A DNA stretch of 64,000 nucleotides from Daphnia carinata (lineage: Eukaryota > Arthropoda > Branchiopoda > Diplostraca > Daphniidae): the NCBI RefSeq assembly GCF_022539665.2, contig NW_026712534.1, positions 62,001-126,000 of the forward strand, read 5' to 3'. Below, piece after piece: positions 1 through 8,887 of the stretch. How positions within the stretch are numbered: position 1 is the first letter of the stretch; every line of letters begins with the position of its first letter. The notes under the pieces were generated by a model. The model was given only the letters and a program-made list of their open reading frames with translations. It searched no databases and was not told the DNA's origin. The translations under genes were made by a program, and so were the position numbers.

Positions 1-85
1 CCGCTGCGAGGGGCGCGGTCGAGCTCAAGTAATTTACATCACTGATTTATGAAAACTAGACCGTTAGTTTCCTGTAAAACTCTTA
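1..85 (-). pseudogene. ZSWIM8-like exon edge, cut by window start
   Basis: These bases match 32084-32168 almost exactly. There they form the 5' side of a ZSWIM8-like exon read on the minus strand, before the stretch reading GSGAGKHVELAFHRP. Here only the exon edge and adjoining intron are inside the window. Next to it, on the same strand, lie synaptojanin-like fragments, so the two host-gene families are juxtaposed here as they are near 32.2 kb. An in-frame TGA follows the first ten codons in the other copy. Assignment rests on that duplicate rather than on this short piece. Confidence 0.45.
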
Positions 86-94
86 TAAAAAAAA

Positions 95-890
95 ACGGCG
101 TCAAATTTTGTTACCTGAATACCGTCGGTGACGGTACCGCAAAATTTAATCAGGATTTTCCGAATATTCTCGTGAAGTGTATTTTCATCGAGGCACCATG
201 ACGTCTGTTCACTAGCACACGCACCCGCAATCGGGTCAGAGCCTCCCAACCACGTCTTCCAAGACCCATAGAGTTTTTTCTATGCGTGTAGCAAGAATTT
301 CTATGTCTATGAAGGCCATCACAGGCCTATCATCACTCTGTTTTAGTTCTGCACGACCGTAACAGGCAGTTCATCCTTGGTTTTTGACCATGATCACGTC
401 GTTTGCGTAACAGTACACGATTCATGCCGGGGTGTCATAATCGTGAGAGAAAGGATAGTATTTGTGCATTGGCGAAAGCTGAATTCACATTCAACGTAAT
501 TCACGAATGCCTTGCGCTTGTTGAATTTTTTAAAACGAAATCTGCTGCTCCACTTTGCTTCCATGATGGAGAGAGATGCGTCGCGTGACCTTGCGTAGTC
601 AGCATTGCGCTCAACCCACTGAGATTGGCCACCGGCAAAGTGGCTGCAGATAAAACACAGCGAAGTGTTGCGCAGCAAAAAGCGGATAGGTACGCCACTT
701 TTATTTCCCATTGCACCACCAAGCCCGGTTTTGACTGACTCTGTGGCCACGTCTCACACGTCAACCGCTAATTCGTGCCGAATAAAAACGTAGCGACATA
801 CGCCAACAAGTTGAACATAGGTCAGTAACGCGAATGGGCGATCCCGTGAAAGCACCTTGAACGAAATCATTCACACATTACTGAATGTCT
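95..890 (-). pseudogene. Synaptojanin-like inositol 5-phosphatase domain, broken
   Basis: Reading the minus strand, the order is LLTYVQLVGVCRYVFIRHE, an in-frame [47 protein letters not shown], a frame change to [11 protein letters not shown], a stop, then YGRAELKQSDDRPVMAFIDI near 240-400 and a weak RRM-like tail near 95-200. This is the order of synaptojanin, which removes the 5-phosphate of PI(4,5)P2 during endocytic vesicle uncoating. The segment carrying the catalytic WxGDFNYR motif is missing between GGQSQ and FVNYV. The canonical SDHRPV motif reads SDDRPV. With two stops, a frameshift and lost catalytic residues, this is a pseudogene. Family call is firm; exon limits are approximate. 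Confidence 0.75.
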
Positions 891-1059
891 AATTGGTTGA
901 TTTCATGTCAACTAAAACCTTTTGTAGCTCAGTTGCCTAGGCTTTGGCGTTCTCACTGCTCGCTGCCATCCATAGTCTTTGGTCCACCCTGTTAAAATAA
1001 TACCATGGTTGTTAAGTAGAAGGTAAAAGCAGCTAACACAAACAGTCACTTTTATAACC

Positions 1060-1200
1060 GATAACTCCGGTTCCAGGGTAGATTTTACAGATTTCGTTTC
1101 CGCTGTTCACCCACGTTGACCGGAAAAATAGCGCGAACTTTGTGTTGTTGTTGGGTTTCGTTTGAGGTTCTGGAGCATCCAATTGAAGCACTAAGATCTC
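1060..1200 (-). pseudogene. Synaptojanin-like SAC C-terminal exon fragment
   Basis: The minus strand reads TWVNSGNEICKIYPGTGV, which resembles the synaptojanin/Sac1 stretch containing SKIYAGTGAL that follows the catalytic CX5R loop. It lies between the SAC exon (1296-1796) and the 5-phosphatase remnants, the expected order on this strand. The downstream frame closes quickly. Recognition rests on one short motif plus synteny. Confidence 0.5.
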
Positions 1201-1295
1201 TAAGCCGATGAATTCTGCGCACTATTTACAAGCTTGTAACAATATTCGAAAAATCGAATCACGTTCAAATTACCGTTCAAATTTGTAATTTTTAC

Positions 1296-1796
1296 CAGTT
1301 TGTTCTGTCAAGACAGTCGAGGCAGTTGGTTGGGATAACTCCTTTTTGTTGAGATAAAACTTGCTGATTCTTGAATAACAAGAACGAATGGCGCTCAAAG
1401 ATAGGCTGCAGACTTTGTTTGAATTTTGCGTGATTCTGGAGGTTTCCACCTCTGCATTTTTGGTGATAGTCGAACATGGTATGAGGCATCGACTCATAAC
1501 AGCGTTTCTGGTCAGCTTGGAAGAGTTGACTAAGTGAAGCTTCCCCTTCTTTTGCTCCGACCATGTAGAGACCGAGTAGATTCACGATAGCTGTGTCATG
1601 ATAACGCTCTTGCATGAGCTTCAAATGGCGTTCTAGAGCTGGTGAAGAGGCCTCGGGGCCGCGTGAGAATCTCACTTTGTGCGACCCTACTTGAACTCCT
1701 GGTTTCAACGTACGGATTTCAACACTGCCACATGTAACTCGTAACAGCCAGTGAGGAAAATCAATTCCATAGTGTTGCAATGGTAAGTGCAAAAGC
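1296..1796 (-). pseudogene. Synaptojanin-like SAC phosphatase exon (copy A1)
   Basis: One long exon, acceptor cag at 1797-1799 and donor GTAAAA below 1296. It reads LHLPLQHYGIDFPHWLLRV, GSVEIRT, then VGSHKVRFSRG, IVNLLG, FDYHQK and the catalytic NCLDCLDRTN loop (CX5R-T). SAC domains dephosphorylate PI3P, PI4P and PI(3,5)P2. Compared with known synaptojanins, the piece between GSVEIRT and PGVQVG is absent: about 70 residues including the RAGTRFNxRG motif. The frame itself is open. The same internal loss is seen in the copy at 32180-32481, so it predates the duplication. A functional phosphatase is unlikely. Confidence 0.8.
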
Positions 1797-1859
1797 CTGC
1801 CAATTTTAGAGGATCATTTTTTAAATTATAATTGTACAGTGAACCAGCCTATAGGGAAT

Positions 1860-1888
1860 ATCTACCTATTCCAGAAGAATAGGTAGAT
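1860..1888. repeat. Perfect 12-bp inverted repeat in pseudogene intron
   Basis: Twelve-base arms (ATCTACCTATTC and its complement) flank a five-base loop. The copy near 11.68 kb has one changed base in the right arm, and the copy near 32.56 kb lacks most of the right arm. The site is hairpin-forming and has changed independently in the three duplicates. Confidence 0.7.
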
Positions 1889-2330
1889 CTGTTGTCTGTT
1901 CCACGATTTTGCTGAAGCTTTTGGGTGCATAATGTAGCATCAATTGGGTCTTCACCAGATGACTAGAGGAAATAGAATGTTCCAGAGTTAAACAGCTTCC
2001 AAAAGCTCGGTCACTCTTTCTTCTTCTACTGTCTGTGGCCCCTTCAAAGGTATAAAAGTTGTTTGATTGATGCGAAAAACTTCAGATTCCCCAATCTACC
2101 CAACAGAAACACAACTTGTAACCAAGACTAGGTATTGGTAAGACAACGTATATTACAAGGGCCTATCTCCTAAATAAATTGAACTATCGAAGTTCAAAAT
2201 TATTTTCAATTTTTATTCTAGTTCATTTGACAAACCTGTATTAACTAGTAGTACACCAACACATCCCTGTGAGTCAGAAAGTTTTGTATACAACATTTTT
2301 ACTATGTCAACCTCAGCAGGACCTAGCAAA
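1880..2330 (-). pseudogene. Synaptojanin-like N-terminal SAC exons (copy A1)
   Basis: On the minus strand the exon near 2235-2330 reads AEVDIVKMLYTKLSDSQGC then VGVLLVNTG, matching the synaptojanin N-terminal segment ending in YGCLGVLRLN. A second exon near 1890-2090 reads ESEVFRINQTTFIPLKGP, then LLEAV, then after a one-base insertion NSGTFYFL, a TAG stop and TDNRS. The matching stretch in synaptojanin is ESEVFRVTSTEF through TDNRFFWN. The frameshift and stop make this copy non-functional. Copies at 11.9-12.2 kb and 32.6-33.0 kb carry the same frameshift plus an extra TAG in place of the Gln codon in SDSQGC. Confidence 0.7.
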
Positions 2331-2353
2331 TATTTAGGAGTTATATATGCAAT

Positions 2354-2523
2354 TATTGAAATATTGCGATGTTTTATGCAAACCTCAAGGTTGCCGTTTA
2401 GCAACACCTAGAGTGACTGTACTGTTTTAATGTGTGAGTGACCTAAAGGGAGCATCACGTGGAAATACAAAACTCAGTTGTTGCAAAGTGAAGTATTATA
2501 GTATTCAATTTAATATTCCAACA
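2354..2523 (+). repeat. Copia 5' LTR
   Basis: 170 bp, starting TATTGAAATATTG and ending AATATTCCAACA. Its start follows the target duplication and its end abuts the primer-binding site. It is identical to 11259-11428 as read by eye. Confidence 0.93.
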
Positions 2524-2540
2524 GGTTATGGGCCCAGTGC
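2524..2540 (+). other. Primer-binding site, initiator tRNA-Met internal region
   Basis: The bases GGTTATGGGCCCAGTGC directly follow the LTR and are complementary to the anticodon-arm region of eukaryotic initiator tRNA-Met (GCTGGGCCCATAACC). Copia elements are known to prime from this internal tRNA site rather than from the 3' CCA end. Confidence 0.85.
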
Positions 2541-2597
2541 CATTTGAGTACTGTCAATTAACCTACAGAGCTACTAAGAAATATTATTCACAGAAAA

Positions 2598-4393
2598 ATG
2601 GCAACTGGAGTGTTTTCTTCAAAAGATGTGTCTCATGTTTCAAAATTTAACGGTACAAATTTTTCATTTTGGAAGTTTCAAATAACCCTCATTCTAGGGC
2701 AACATGAGTTGTGTGATATTGCGCTTGGTAAGTCAACAAAACCAGCACCTTTGCCTGCTGGCAGTGATGCAGTTCTGATTGCTGCACGAGACAAAGAAAT
2801 CATGTTGTGGAACAAGAAGGACAATTCAGCTCGTTGCTTCATTGTCTCCACCATTGAAGAACATGCACAAAGATCACTGATTAATTGCAAAACTGCTCAT
2901 GAAATGTGGACCAGATTGAAATCTCAACACGAGCAAAATTCTGAAGAAAATAAGCACTACTTGTTACAGAAGTTCTATGCATATGAATATAAAGAAGGTG
3001 GTAACGTTACAAGTCATATAACTGCAATTGAAACAATGGCAACAGATTTAAGCGATCTTGGAATCTCATTGCCACCAGAACAAGTAATTGGAAAGATTAT
3101 CATGACTTTGCCACCAAGTTATAGGCGCTTTCATTCTGCATGGAACAATGTTGAAAGCAACAAGAAAACAGTTGCATTATTAACATCAAGACTTCAAGCG
3201 GAAGAAACTCTTCATCAGTTTCAAGAACTCGGAACGGCTGACAAAAGTGATTCAGCTCTTTTCTCGCGAAACCAGAAGGAAAAATCAAGTTTTAAGGGAA
3301 ACAAATCTTACAACAAGCCTGGAAATGGAGATCAAAGAAAGCCATGTGGCTTCTGCAAAAAGAATGGTCACAAGTCAGGCCATCGTGAAGAAGATTGTTG
3401 GAGAAAAGCTTCATATATCCAAGGAAGACGAGATGCTGGCGATACAGCCTACGCTGCAACCAATTCTGGCCATACTAAACAAACAAATCCATCTAATACT
3501 CCAAGCAGTGATGATGACTATGCATTTGCCTCAAACATCCCTGAAATGGACAAGCATGAATGGTATGCGGATTCCGGGGCAACATCTCATATGACGGACA
3601 AACGGTATTTCTTTGAAACATTCCACTCTATCAAACCGGGTAATAGGACAGTTCGAGGTATTGGCAAAGACAATGCCTTACTTTCTGCTCATGGCATAGG
3701 GAACATCCGCATTAAGAGAAAAGTCGGTGGAAAATGGTCATTAGGAACTATTCATAATGTTTTATATGTTCCTAATCTCGGTGCTAATTTTTTTTCCATT
3801 GGAGTTGCAACCCAACGTGGAATCACTGCTACCTTTCAAGACGATCGAGTAACCTTGTCAAAGAATGGAAAAAATGTTGCATCAGGCACTCGTTCAGGAG
3901 AAAAATTATATCGAATGGACTTTGTTGTATCAGAACCAACCATGGAGACAAAGGATTTTGCTGCTGTTGCACGAGATGGAAACATTCAACTGTGGCATGA
4001 AGGACTTGGCCACGTCAACTTTCCAACCATCAAGAAGATGCAATCATTGTCGCTGGTTGAGGGAATGAAATTAACTTTCGGCTGTCAAGATACATCGATT
4101 TGTGAAGGGTGCATTATGGGCAAACATCATCGCCAACCATTCCCAAAGAATGGTCGCACCCGTGCTACAAGAATTGGAGAGATAATTCATAGTGACGTCT
4201 GTGGTCCAATCACACCAAGTTCAATAGGAGGTTCAAAATATTTTGTTATCTTTAAGGATGATTTTTCTTGCTATTGTTTCATTGAATTCATGAAGGCTAA
4301 ATCGGAAGTGACAAATCATTTCAAGAATTTTGCAGCCCGAATGAAGACTCTTACTGGCTATCCTGTCGTGACATTTCGCTCTGATAATGGTGG
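2598..4393 (+). pseudogene. Copia gag, protease and N-terminal integrase
   Basis: Open from ATG at 2598, 75 bases after the LTR. Residues 1-215 are copia gag (FNGTNFSFWKFQITLIL near 15-35). A CCHC-like knuckle starts CGFCKKNGHKSGH near residue 250. The aspartic protease motif WYADSGATSHMT is near 322. The GAG-pre-integrase zinc region (LWHEGLGH to CEGCIMGKHH) is near 465-510. Integrase begins with IHSDVCGP (first catalytic Asp) and reaches FRSDNGG (second Asp), where the nested transposon enters. Further reading into the transposon is spurious. The polyprotein resumes at 8888 in the frame expected after excision. Confidence 0.92.
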
Positions 4394-4395
4394 TA

Positions 4396-4585
4396 GCCGG
4401 AGAAATAGGACCTGGAGAAATAGGACCCGGAGATTTAGGACCTACAAATAGGACCTGGAGAAATAGGACCTGGAGAAATAGGACCCAATCTTCAAACATT
4501 TTTTGAAGGGTCCTATTTCTCCCTATTTAGGGTCCTATTTCTCCAGCCTTGAGGTCCTATTTCTCCATCTTAAAAAAATTAAATG
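4396..4585. repeat. Left terminal inverted repeat array
   Basis: Six variants of GGAGAAATAGGACC in direct order (4398-4486) are followed, after about 20 bases, by three inverted copies (GGTCCTATTTCTCC, 4508-4566). The order and the single variant unit (GGAGATTTAGGACC, third) match the right end when reversed. Confidence 0.9.
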
Positions 4586-5994
4586 TGGAATGGGCTTAAT
4601 ATTCCGATATGTTGAAAAAAAAAACCGAACGGGTTATATTGGTTTCTGCACTTCAAACACCGTTATCAATATGACGCCTTTTCACTGCATTATAACTTTT
4701 TTAAAAAAATTTACATTCATAATATTTTTGCAGGATTATATGCTTTTTCTATTGCTTTTTAGAGCTCATTCAATAGAAAAGTAGTTTTGTTTATACAGTA
4801 TTTGGATTTTCGCATTTCACATTTTCTTACTGGTGTTTTCAGGCCTACCATCACCCGCCCTTTACTAGTGTCGCTATTCACTTTTTTTTTCTTCGTGCCT
4901 CAATGAGGATTCTTGGGAGGGCACATAAGTACCTCTTAATACACAGATAACTAAGAAAATTATTATGTAAAAATAATTTAAGAAACGTTAATTTCATAAT
5001 AAAACACTGTTTGCCCTTGCGCAAAATATTGTTTTTTACGATATATATGGCAACGGTTACTACAAGCAGACGACTGTTTCAAGCTCGAAGTGTCAACATC
5101 CTACAATTCTATGAATCGTTGAAGTTGCTTATTGTAAGCGGTGTTTGTTTGACAGGTAAGTGGCTAGTTTCAGTAAAATTAAAAATTTTCTATTACCTAG
5201 GTTTGGCAGTTTTGGTACATTTCAAATTCATGTTGGCATTAGCACCACAGAAGAAAAAAATTTACTTGGAAGGAAAGGTATTTAAAGTGTAGACATAATT
5301 TTATTAGTTGCAGTTGGAAATTTGACACACATTACTAATCCGAAATGTTTCTTAGGTGGTTACTTTCAAGGAGAATCATGAAACTAGAGCATGATTTACC
5401 ATGAACCATTTGGGAACCAACTTGTTAGCTGCCTTATAGCTATCATCCTTCTGGTAATCTAGATTTTCACAGATTTTTTGTTCGTGAAATTTATGTAATC
5501 ATTTTTCTTATCGTTCAGATGAAATAACAGCATTACAGCTGTTAGTTACGTCAAAACATTAATCTCAAGATGCAAGTACTGAGCTTTAACGGATTTCAAT
5601 TTACAGAAGCAAGACATCCAATTCTGTTGTTGAGGAGAAAACCAACTACACACCCAGCTATGAATGGACACATGTGTAATTGAATCTAAATTAATTTTAT
5701 TTTTATGGTTTAAAGGCTTTTCGTTCTAATCTTCCTGCTAGATAGTATCTGAGAGCCATTCTTTAATTATCATTTCACTTAGATGCATTTTCAACTAGTA
5801 ACTACATTAATTTATTATCGTCTTAGGTAGCAAACCGAAATCGGTACCATCGCTGAGCAGTGCCCAAGAAAATGTCCAGGAGCACGTAACACTATTCCTT
5901 ATTATTGATTTCCATGATATCAATATTGGATATGGATCACGGGATCTCATGTTGAAGGCGAGGGGGAGGAGAACACCCAATCCGTTAGAAAGCT
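4586..5994. other. Transposon interior, no gene recognised
   Basis: AT-rich sequence without a convincing gene. Short open stretches exist (for example 5047-5292, plus, starting MATVTTSRRLFQARSVNILQ) but match no family I know. Around 5825-5875 a possible exon (SKPKSVPSLSSAQENVQEH, preceded by ttag and followed by gtaac) may belong upstream of the JADE-like exons. Confidence 0.3.
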
Positions 5995-6780
5995 GAAAAA
6001 AGAAATGACCGTCGAAGAAAGGCACTTAATCCGTGCCCAAAAGTATAGGATACATAAACATTTTTACGTTTTGCGTTTAATTATTTAGAGTTACTTGTGT
6101 GTGAAAAGGCAACAACTCATCGAATCGGACTTTTATAAGCATGCCAGCATTAATGAAACGGCGCGGACGCTAGATCTTGATCTCGATGTCGTTGTCGTTG
6201 ATCAAATTTTCAACTTTTGGGTTCTTAAACGAAAGGTGTGTGCTCCCAAATTCATGTGTCTCTACTACAAGCAATCAATTTTCTTTTCTAAAATTTCCAG
6301 TCCAACCGAGACAGACCATTGCTACCGCCCAAAACCACTGAAACGGAAAGATTAAGTCAGCAACAACAGCAAGATATGGAACGTATGAAATTGTTTGTAC
6401 AGCTACGACAAGACCTAGAGAGGGTATGAACATACTTCTCATTAACTTTATTATTTTATCTCGTTAAATGCAGAGTTGTCAGTAAAAACTGTTCTTCGCT
6501 GTAGGTTCGAAATTTGTGTTACATGGTCAGCCGAAGAGAGAAATTATCACGATCGTATTTTCGATTGCGAGAACAAACCTTCCACAAGCAACAGCGATTT
6601 TGTCTCTGTCTGATCTACAAAAAACTATCACCCCAGCAGAACTGACGCCAATCATGGCTCCAATGTCTATGACCTTGTATATTTACGTGGGGAAACGATC
6701 CAAAAAGAAGGCTTTGAACAAGTCATTCAACTCATAGCAGGCGTACAGTCGAACATCCCCGCAATGAAAAAGGTTTGGCT
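5995..6780 (+). pseudogene. Captured JADE/rhinoceros-like host gene fragment
   Basis: Exons in order with consensus splice sites: MTVEERHLIRAQ to 6042; 6109-6235 reading IESDFYKHASINETARTL then DQIFNFWVLKRK; 6301-6423 reading RPLLPPKTTE then DMERMKLFVQLRQDLER; and from 6505 VRNLCYMVSRREKLSR, SYFRLREQTFHKQ. This is the EPL1-like scaffold region of JADE/BRPF proteins, which bridge PHD-finger readers to HBO1-type histone acetyltransferases. After FHKQ the frame shifts between LSLSDLQKT and ETIQKEGFEQVIQLIAG, so the copy is degenerate. Retained introns show capture from genomic DNA, not from mRNA. The PHD fingers are absent. Confidence 0.8.
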
Positions 6781-6917
6781 TTTCCGTAATTATCGATGAC
6801 AAGGAAACAGTTCTCAATCTGTGTGCGTTGAATTTATTTGGTTGCAGGATAAAAATGGAATCGTTGGTCGTCCCAATCATTTAAAGGAAGACAACCCATA
6901 CAAACGCACGTACATGA

Positions 6918-7340
6918 ATGGGGGCGAAAGTCGTTGATTCCGCTCGCTATCTTCCATCAGTGCCGAATCGGCTGCCTCTGATACTGAAACAAACAGTAGA
7001 TGGAAGAGACCGGTATTTCAAATCATCTTCCTGTTCGAGTTTCTACGCCGATCACAATTTCCCATTTTTTATTCTTTCCGTCCAGGTGAGAACACCTTCG
7101 CAAACATCAATTACCTCGGTCGACAGCGATTTCGATGTAGCCATTACACAGCTTGGTTCCAAAAAAGCCAGTTCGAAAACTAGTGATAGAGCTGGCAAGT
7201 TCATTTACACCGACAGTGAAGAAGAAGCGGGACCTTTTAGGCTTTTGATGTTACCTGCTAAATTGTTGTTTAATTGTTTGTATTTTGTAAAAATAAATGT
7301 AAATCAATTACCAAAAATTTATGGTTTTATTTTAATTTAA
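6918..7340 (+). pseudogene. Possible continuation of captured host gene 3' part
   Basis: A plus-strand frame is open here. After a candidate boundary near 7085 it includes DSDFDVAITQLGSKKASS and IYTDSEEEAGPF, a polar acidic composition like the C-terminal region of chromatin proteins. An AATAAA-like signal (aaataaatgtaaa) near 7290 could end a transcript. Placement right after the JADE-like exons suggests one captured locus, but I cannot match these residues to a JADE family tail. Confidence 0.3.
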
Positions 7341-7359
7341 ACAAATTTTCTTGCGTCCT

Positions 7360-7640
7360 TTGGCTGCCGCGATCCGAACATTCCGCGGATGTTCCAATAC
7401 GTACGTTCACTGAACGTACGGATTTGCCATCCTGCAGACGTCCAACTAAGGACGTCCGTAGTACTCCCAAATAAGGACGTTACCAGGACTTCCAATTAAT
7501 TACGTCCGTAGGACGTCCTCCAGTGGACGTCCCTAAAACCGGACATTAGGACATCCTGGTGACGTACATCTGCCGTCAGAATAGGACGTCCCGATCGGCC
7601 AGCCAGGACGTAGATGGGATGTCCCTGGGACGGACAAAGG
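7360..7640. repeat. GGACGT-rich palindromic motif cluster
   Basis: About ten copies of GGACGT(CC) or its complement occur in roughly 280 bp, several as the self-complementary GGACGTCC. A 10-bp inverted pair (CGTACGTTCA then TGAACGTACG) starts the cluster. The density far exceeds the flanking AT-rich DNA. It could be the end of another, older fold-back element or a protein-binding array. Confidence 0.6.
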
Positions 7641-7714
7641 CTAGTAAGGTATGTATGTGCTATAATCTTTTTGTTTAAGGAAGGCAAGCCAGCATATGCC
7701 ATCCAATTTCAGGG

Positions 7715-8190
7715 GAAAAGCAGGACTCTGATAAAATGAAAACTCAACTTAAACGGAAGTTAGATAAGTTGGAGAAGAAGAAACTAAACAAACAAAGGAA
7801 AAATAACAGATGCCAAGGTAAACTTTGATTTCGACAAAAAAAAAATAGACCTTCAACTAATTTTACTTTTCTGTATTATAACAGATAAAAGAATACTAAG
7901 AGCAATAGGTTAAAAAAAAATGTGGAATTGATTGCGCGCTTGATAAACCAATTAAGAAAGAGAATAAAATCAACATCACAAACGAGAAAGAAGTTGGTTG
8001 AACGCATCGAAGAACAAGAAAAGAGAAAGGAACAACAACAGAAAAGGGATAAATCAACATTAAGAAAACGAAAAATGAAAGGAAAGCATAAACTGAATAA
8101 ACTAGCGAAAAAAACAAACTTATCGTATGAATTGCCGATATTGACATGGATGAGCTGCCTCGTGTTCCATTATTTACAAGCCGTGCCATG
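7715..8190 (+). pseudogene. Lys-rich coiled-coil exons of transposon cargo
   Basis: Exon one (7713-7821) reads EKQDSDKMKTQLKRKLDK then KKKLNKQRKNN up to a GTAAAC donor. Exon two (about 7885-8190) reads NVELIARLINQLRKR, KKLVERIEEQEKRKEQQQ, STLRKRKMKGKHKLNK. The same two blocks, with the same splice positions, recur in the palindromic element at 51307-57856. The charge pattern predicts a basic coiled coil, perhaps DNA-binding or oligomerising. No enzyme motif is visible, and I do not recognise the family. Confidence 0.5.
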
Positions 8191-8699
8191 ATAGTTTTGT
8201 ATAACAATACACTGGCATGCCTTCAATGATCCGAGCGGAACTCATTATTTTCGTTCTTGCCACGTAGGTCTCTATTTATGGTTTTGCGGCATATATTTTT
8301 TTTATTAAAAAATGTGCTTGTCTTAAATTATATATATATAATTTTTTTATTATTTATCAGTGTATTAAGGAGTACTTAGGGGAAAGCATGCCCCTCGTCT
8401 CCGGGAATTCGCATGGAATAAGGATATCAGCCAGGGGGGAGGGCGATACTAGGACTGGAAACGCCACTAACGAAAGGTCAAGGGCAAAAAATCAAACACT
8501 GTGTAAAAATAAATATAACTTTTATACATGAGCTGTGTAAAGCAATAGATAATGCGTGTAATCATGCAAAAAAAATATAAATATGAATTCAAACAAAAAA
8601 GTTATGATGGACTGATTACACGAGCAATTGATAACGTGGTTTGGAGTGCGGAAAACTACATAAGCCGTCCGGTTCTTCCTTTACAACAGCGGGCTTTAG
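8191..8699. other. Transposon interior, noncoding
   Basis: AT-rich stretch between the Lys-rich exon and the right terminal array. Nothing recognisable apart from a short TA-dinucleotide run near 8331. Confidence 0.5.
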
Positions 8700-8708
8700 G
8701 GCTATTTC

Positions 8709-8885
8709 CCAAGGAGAAATAGGACCATTACTATGGAGAAATAGGACCCTTATGAGGGAGAAATAGGACCCTTCAAAATATGATTGATTATTGGGTCCTA
8801 TCTCTCCGGGTCCTATTTCTCCAGGTCCTATTTTGGGGTCCTAAATCTCCGGGTCCTATTTCTCCAGGTCCTATTTCTCCGGCAA
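8709..8885. repeat. Right terminal inverted repeat array
   Basis: Three copies of GGAGAAATAGGACC (8716-8771), a short spacer with TTGGGTCC, then six inverted units (8792-8883) end in CTCCGGC. Read in reverse, it reproduces the unit order of 4396-4566 with a few mismatches. Confidence 0.9.
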
Positions 8886-8887
8886 TC

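Larger units (their letters stand above)
4394..8887. mobile_element. DNA transposon with stacked terminal repeats carrying host exons
   Basis: The insertion lies between two copies of gataatggtgg (4383-4393 and 8888-8898), an 11-bp target duplication within copia integrase codons. Both ends start at GCCGGAGAAATAGGACC and hold tandem copies of the 14-mer GGAGAAATAGGACC, then inverted copies of it, so each end can fold on itself. Inside are JADE-like exons (5995-6780), a GGACGT-rich cluster (7360-7640) and Lys-rich coiled-coil exons (7715-8190) related to those of the 51307-57856 element. No recognisable transposase is present, so it is probably non-autonomous. Long inverted ends, an 11-bp duplication and captured gene pieces recall Mutator-like Pack elements; the superfamily is unproven. 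Confidence 0.85.

Noticed and set aside
4503-4784. Frame starting in the transposon terminal array (GPISPYLGSYFSS)
   Set aside because: It is translation of the GGTCCTATTTCTCC units plus AT-rich DNA, with no AUG and no relative.
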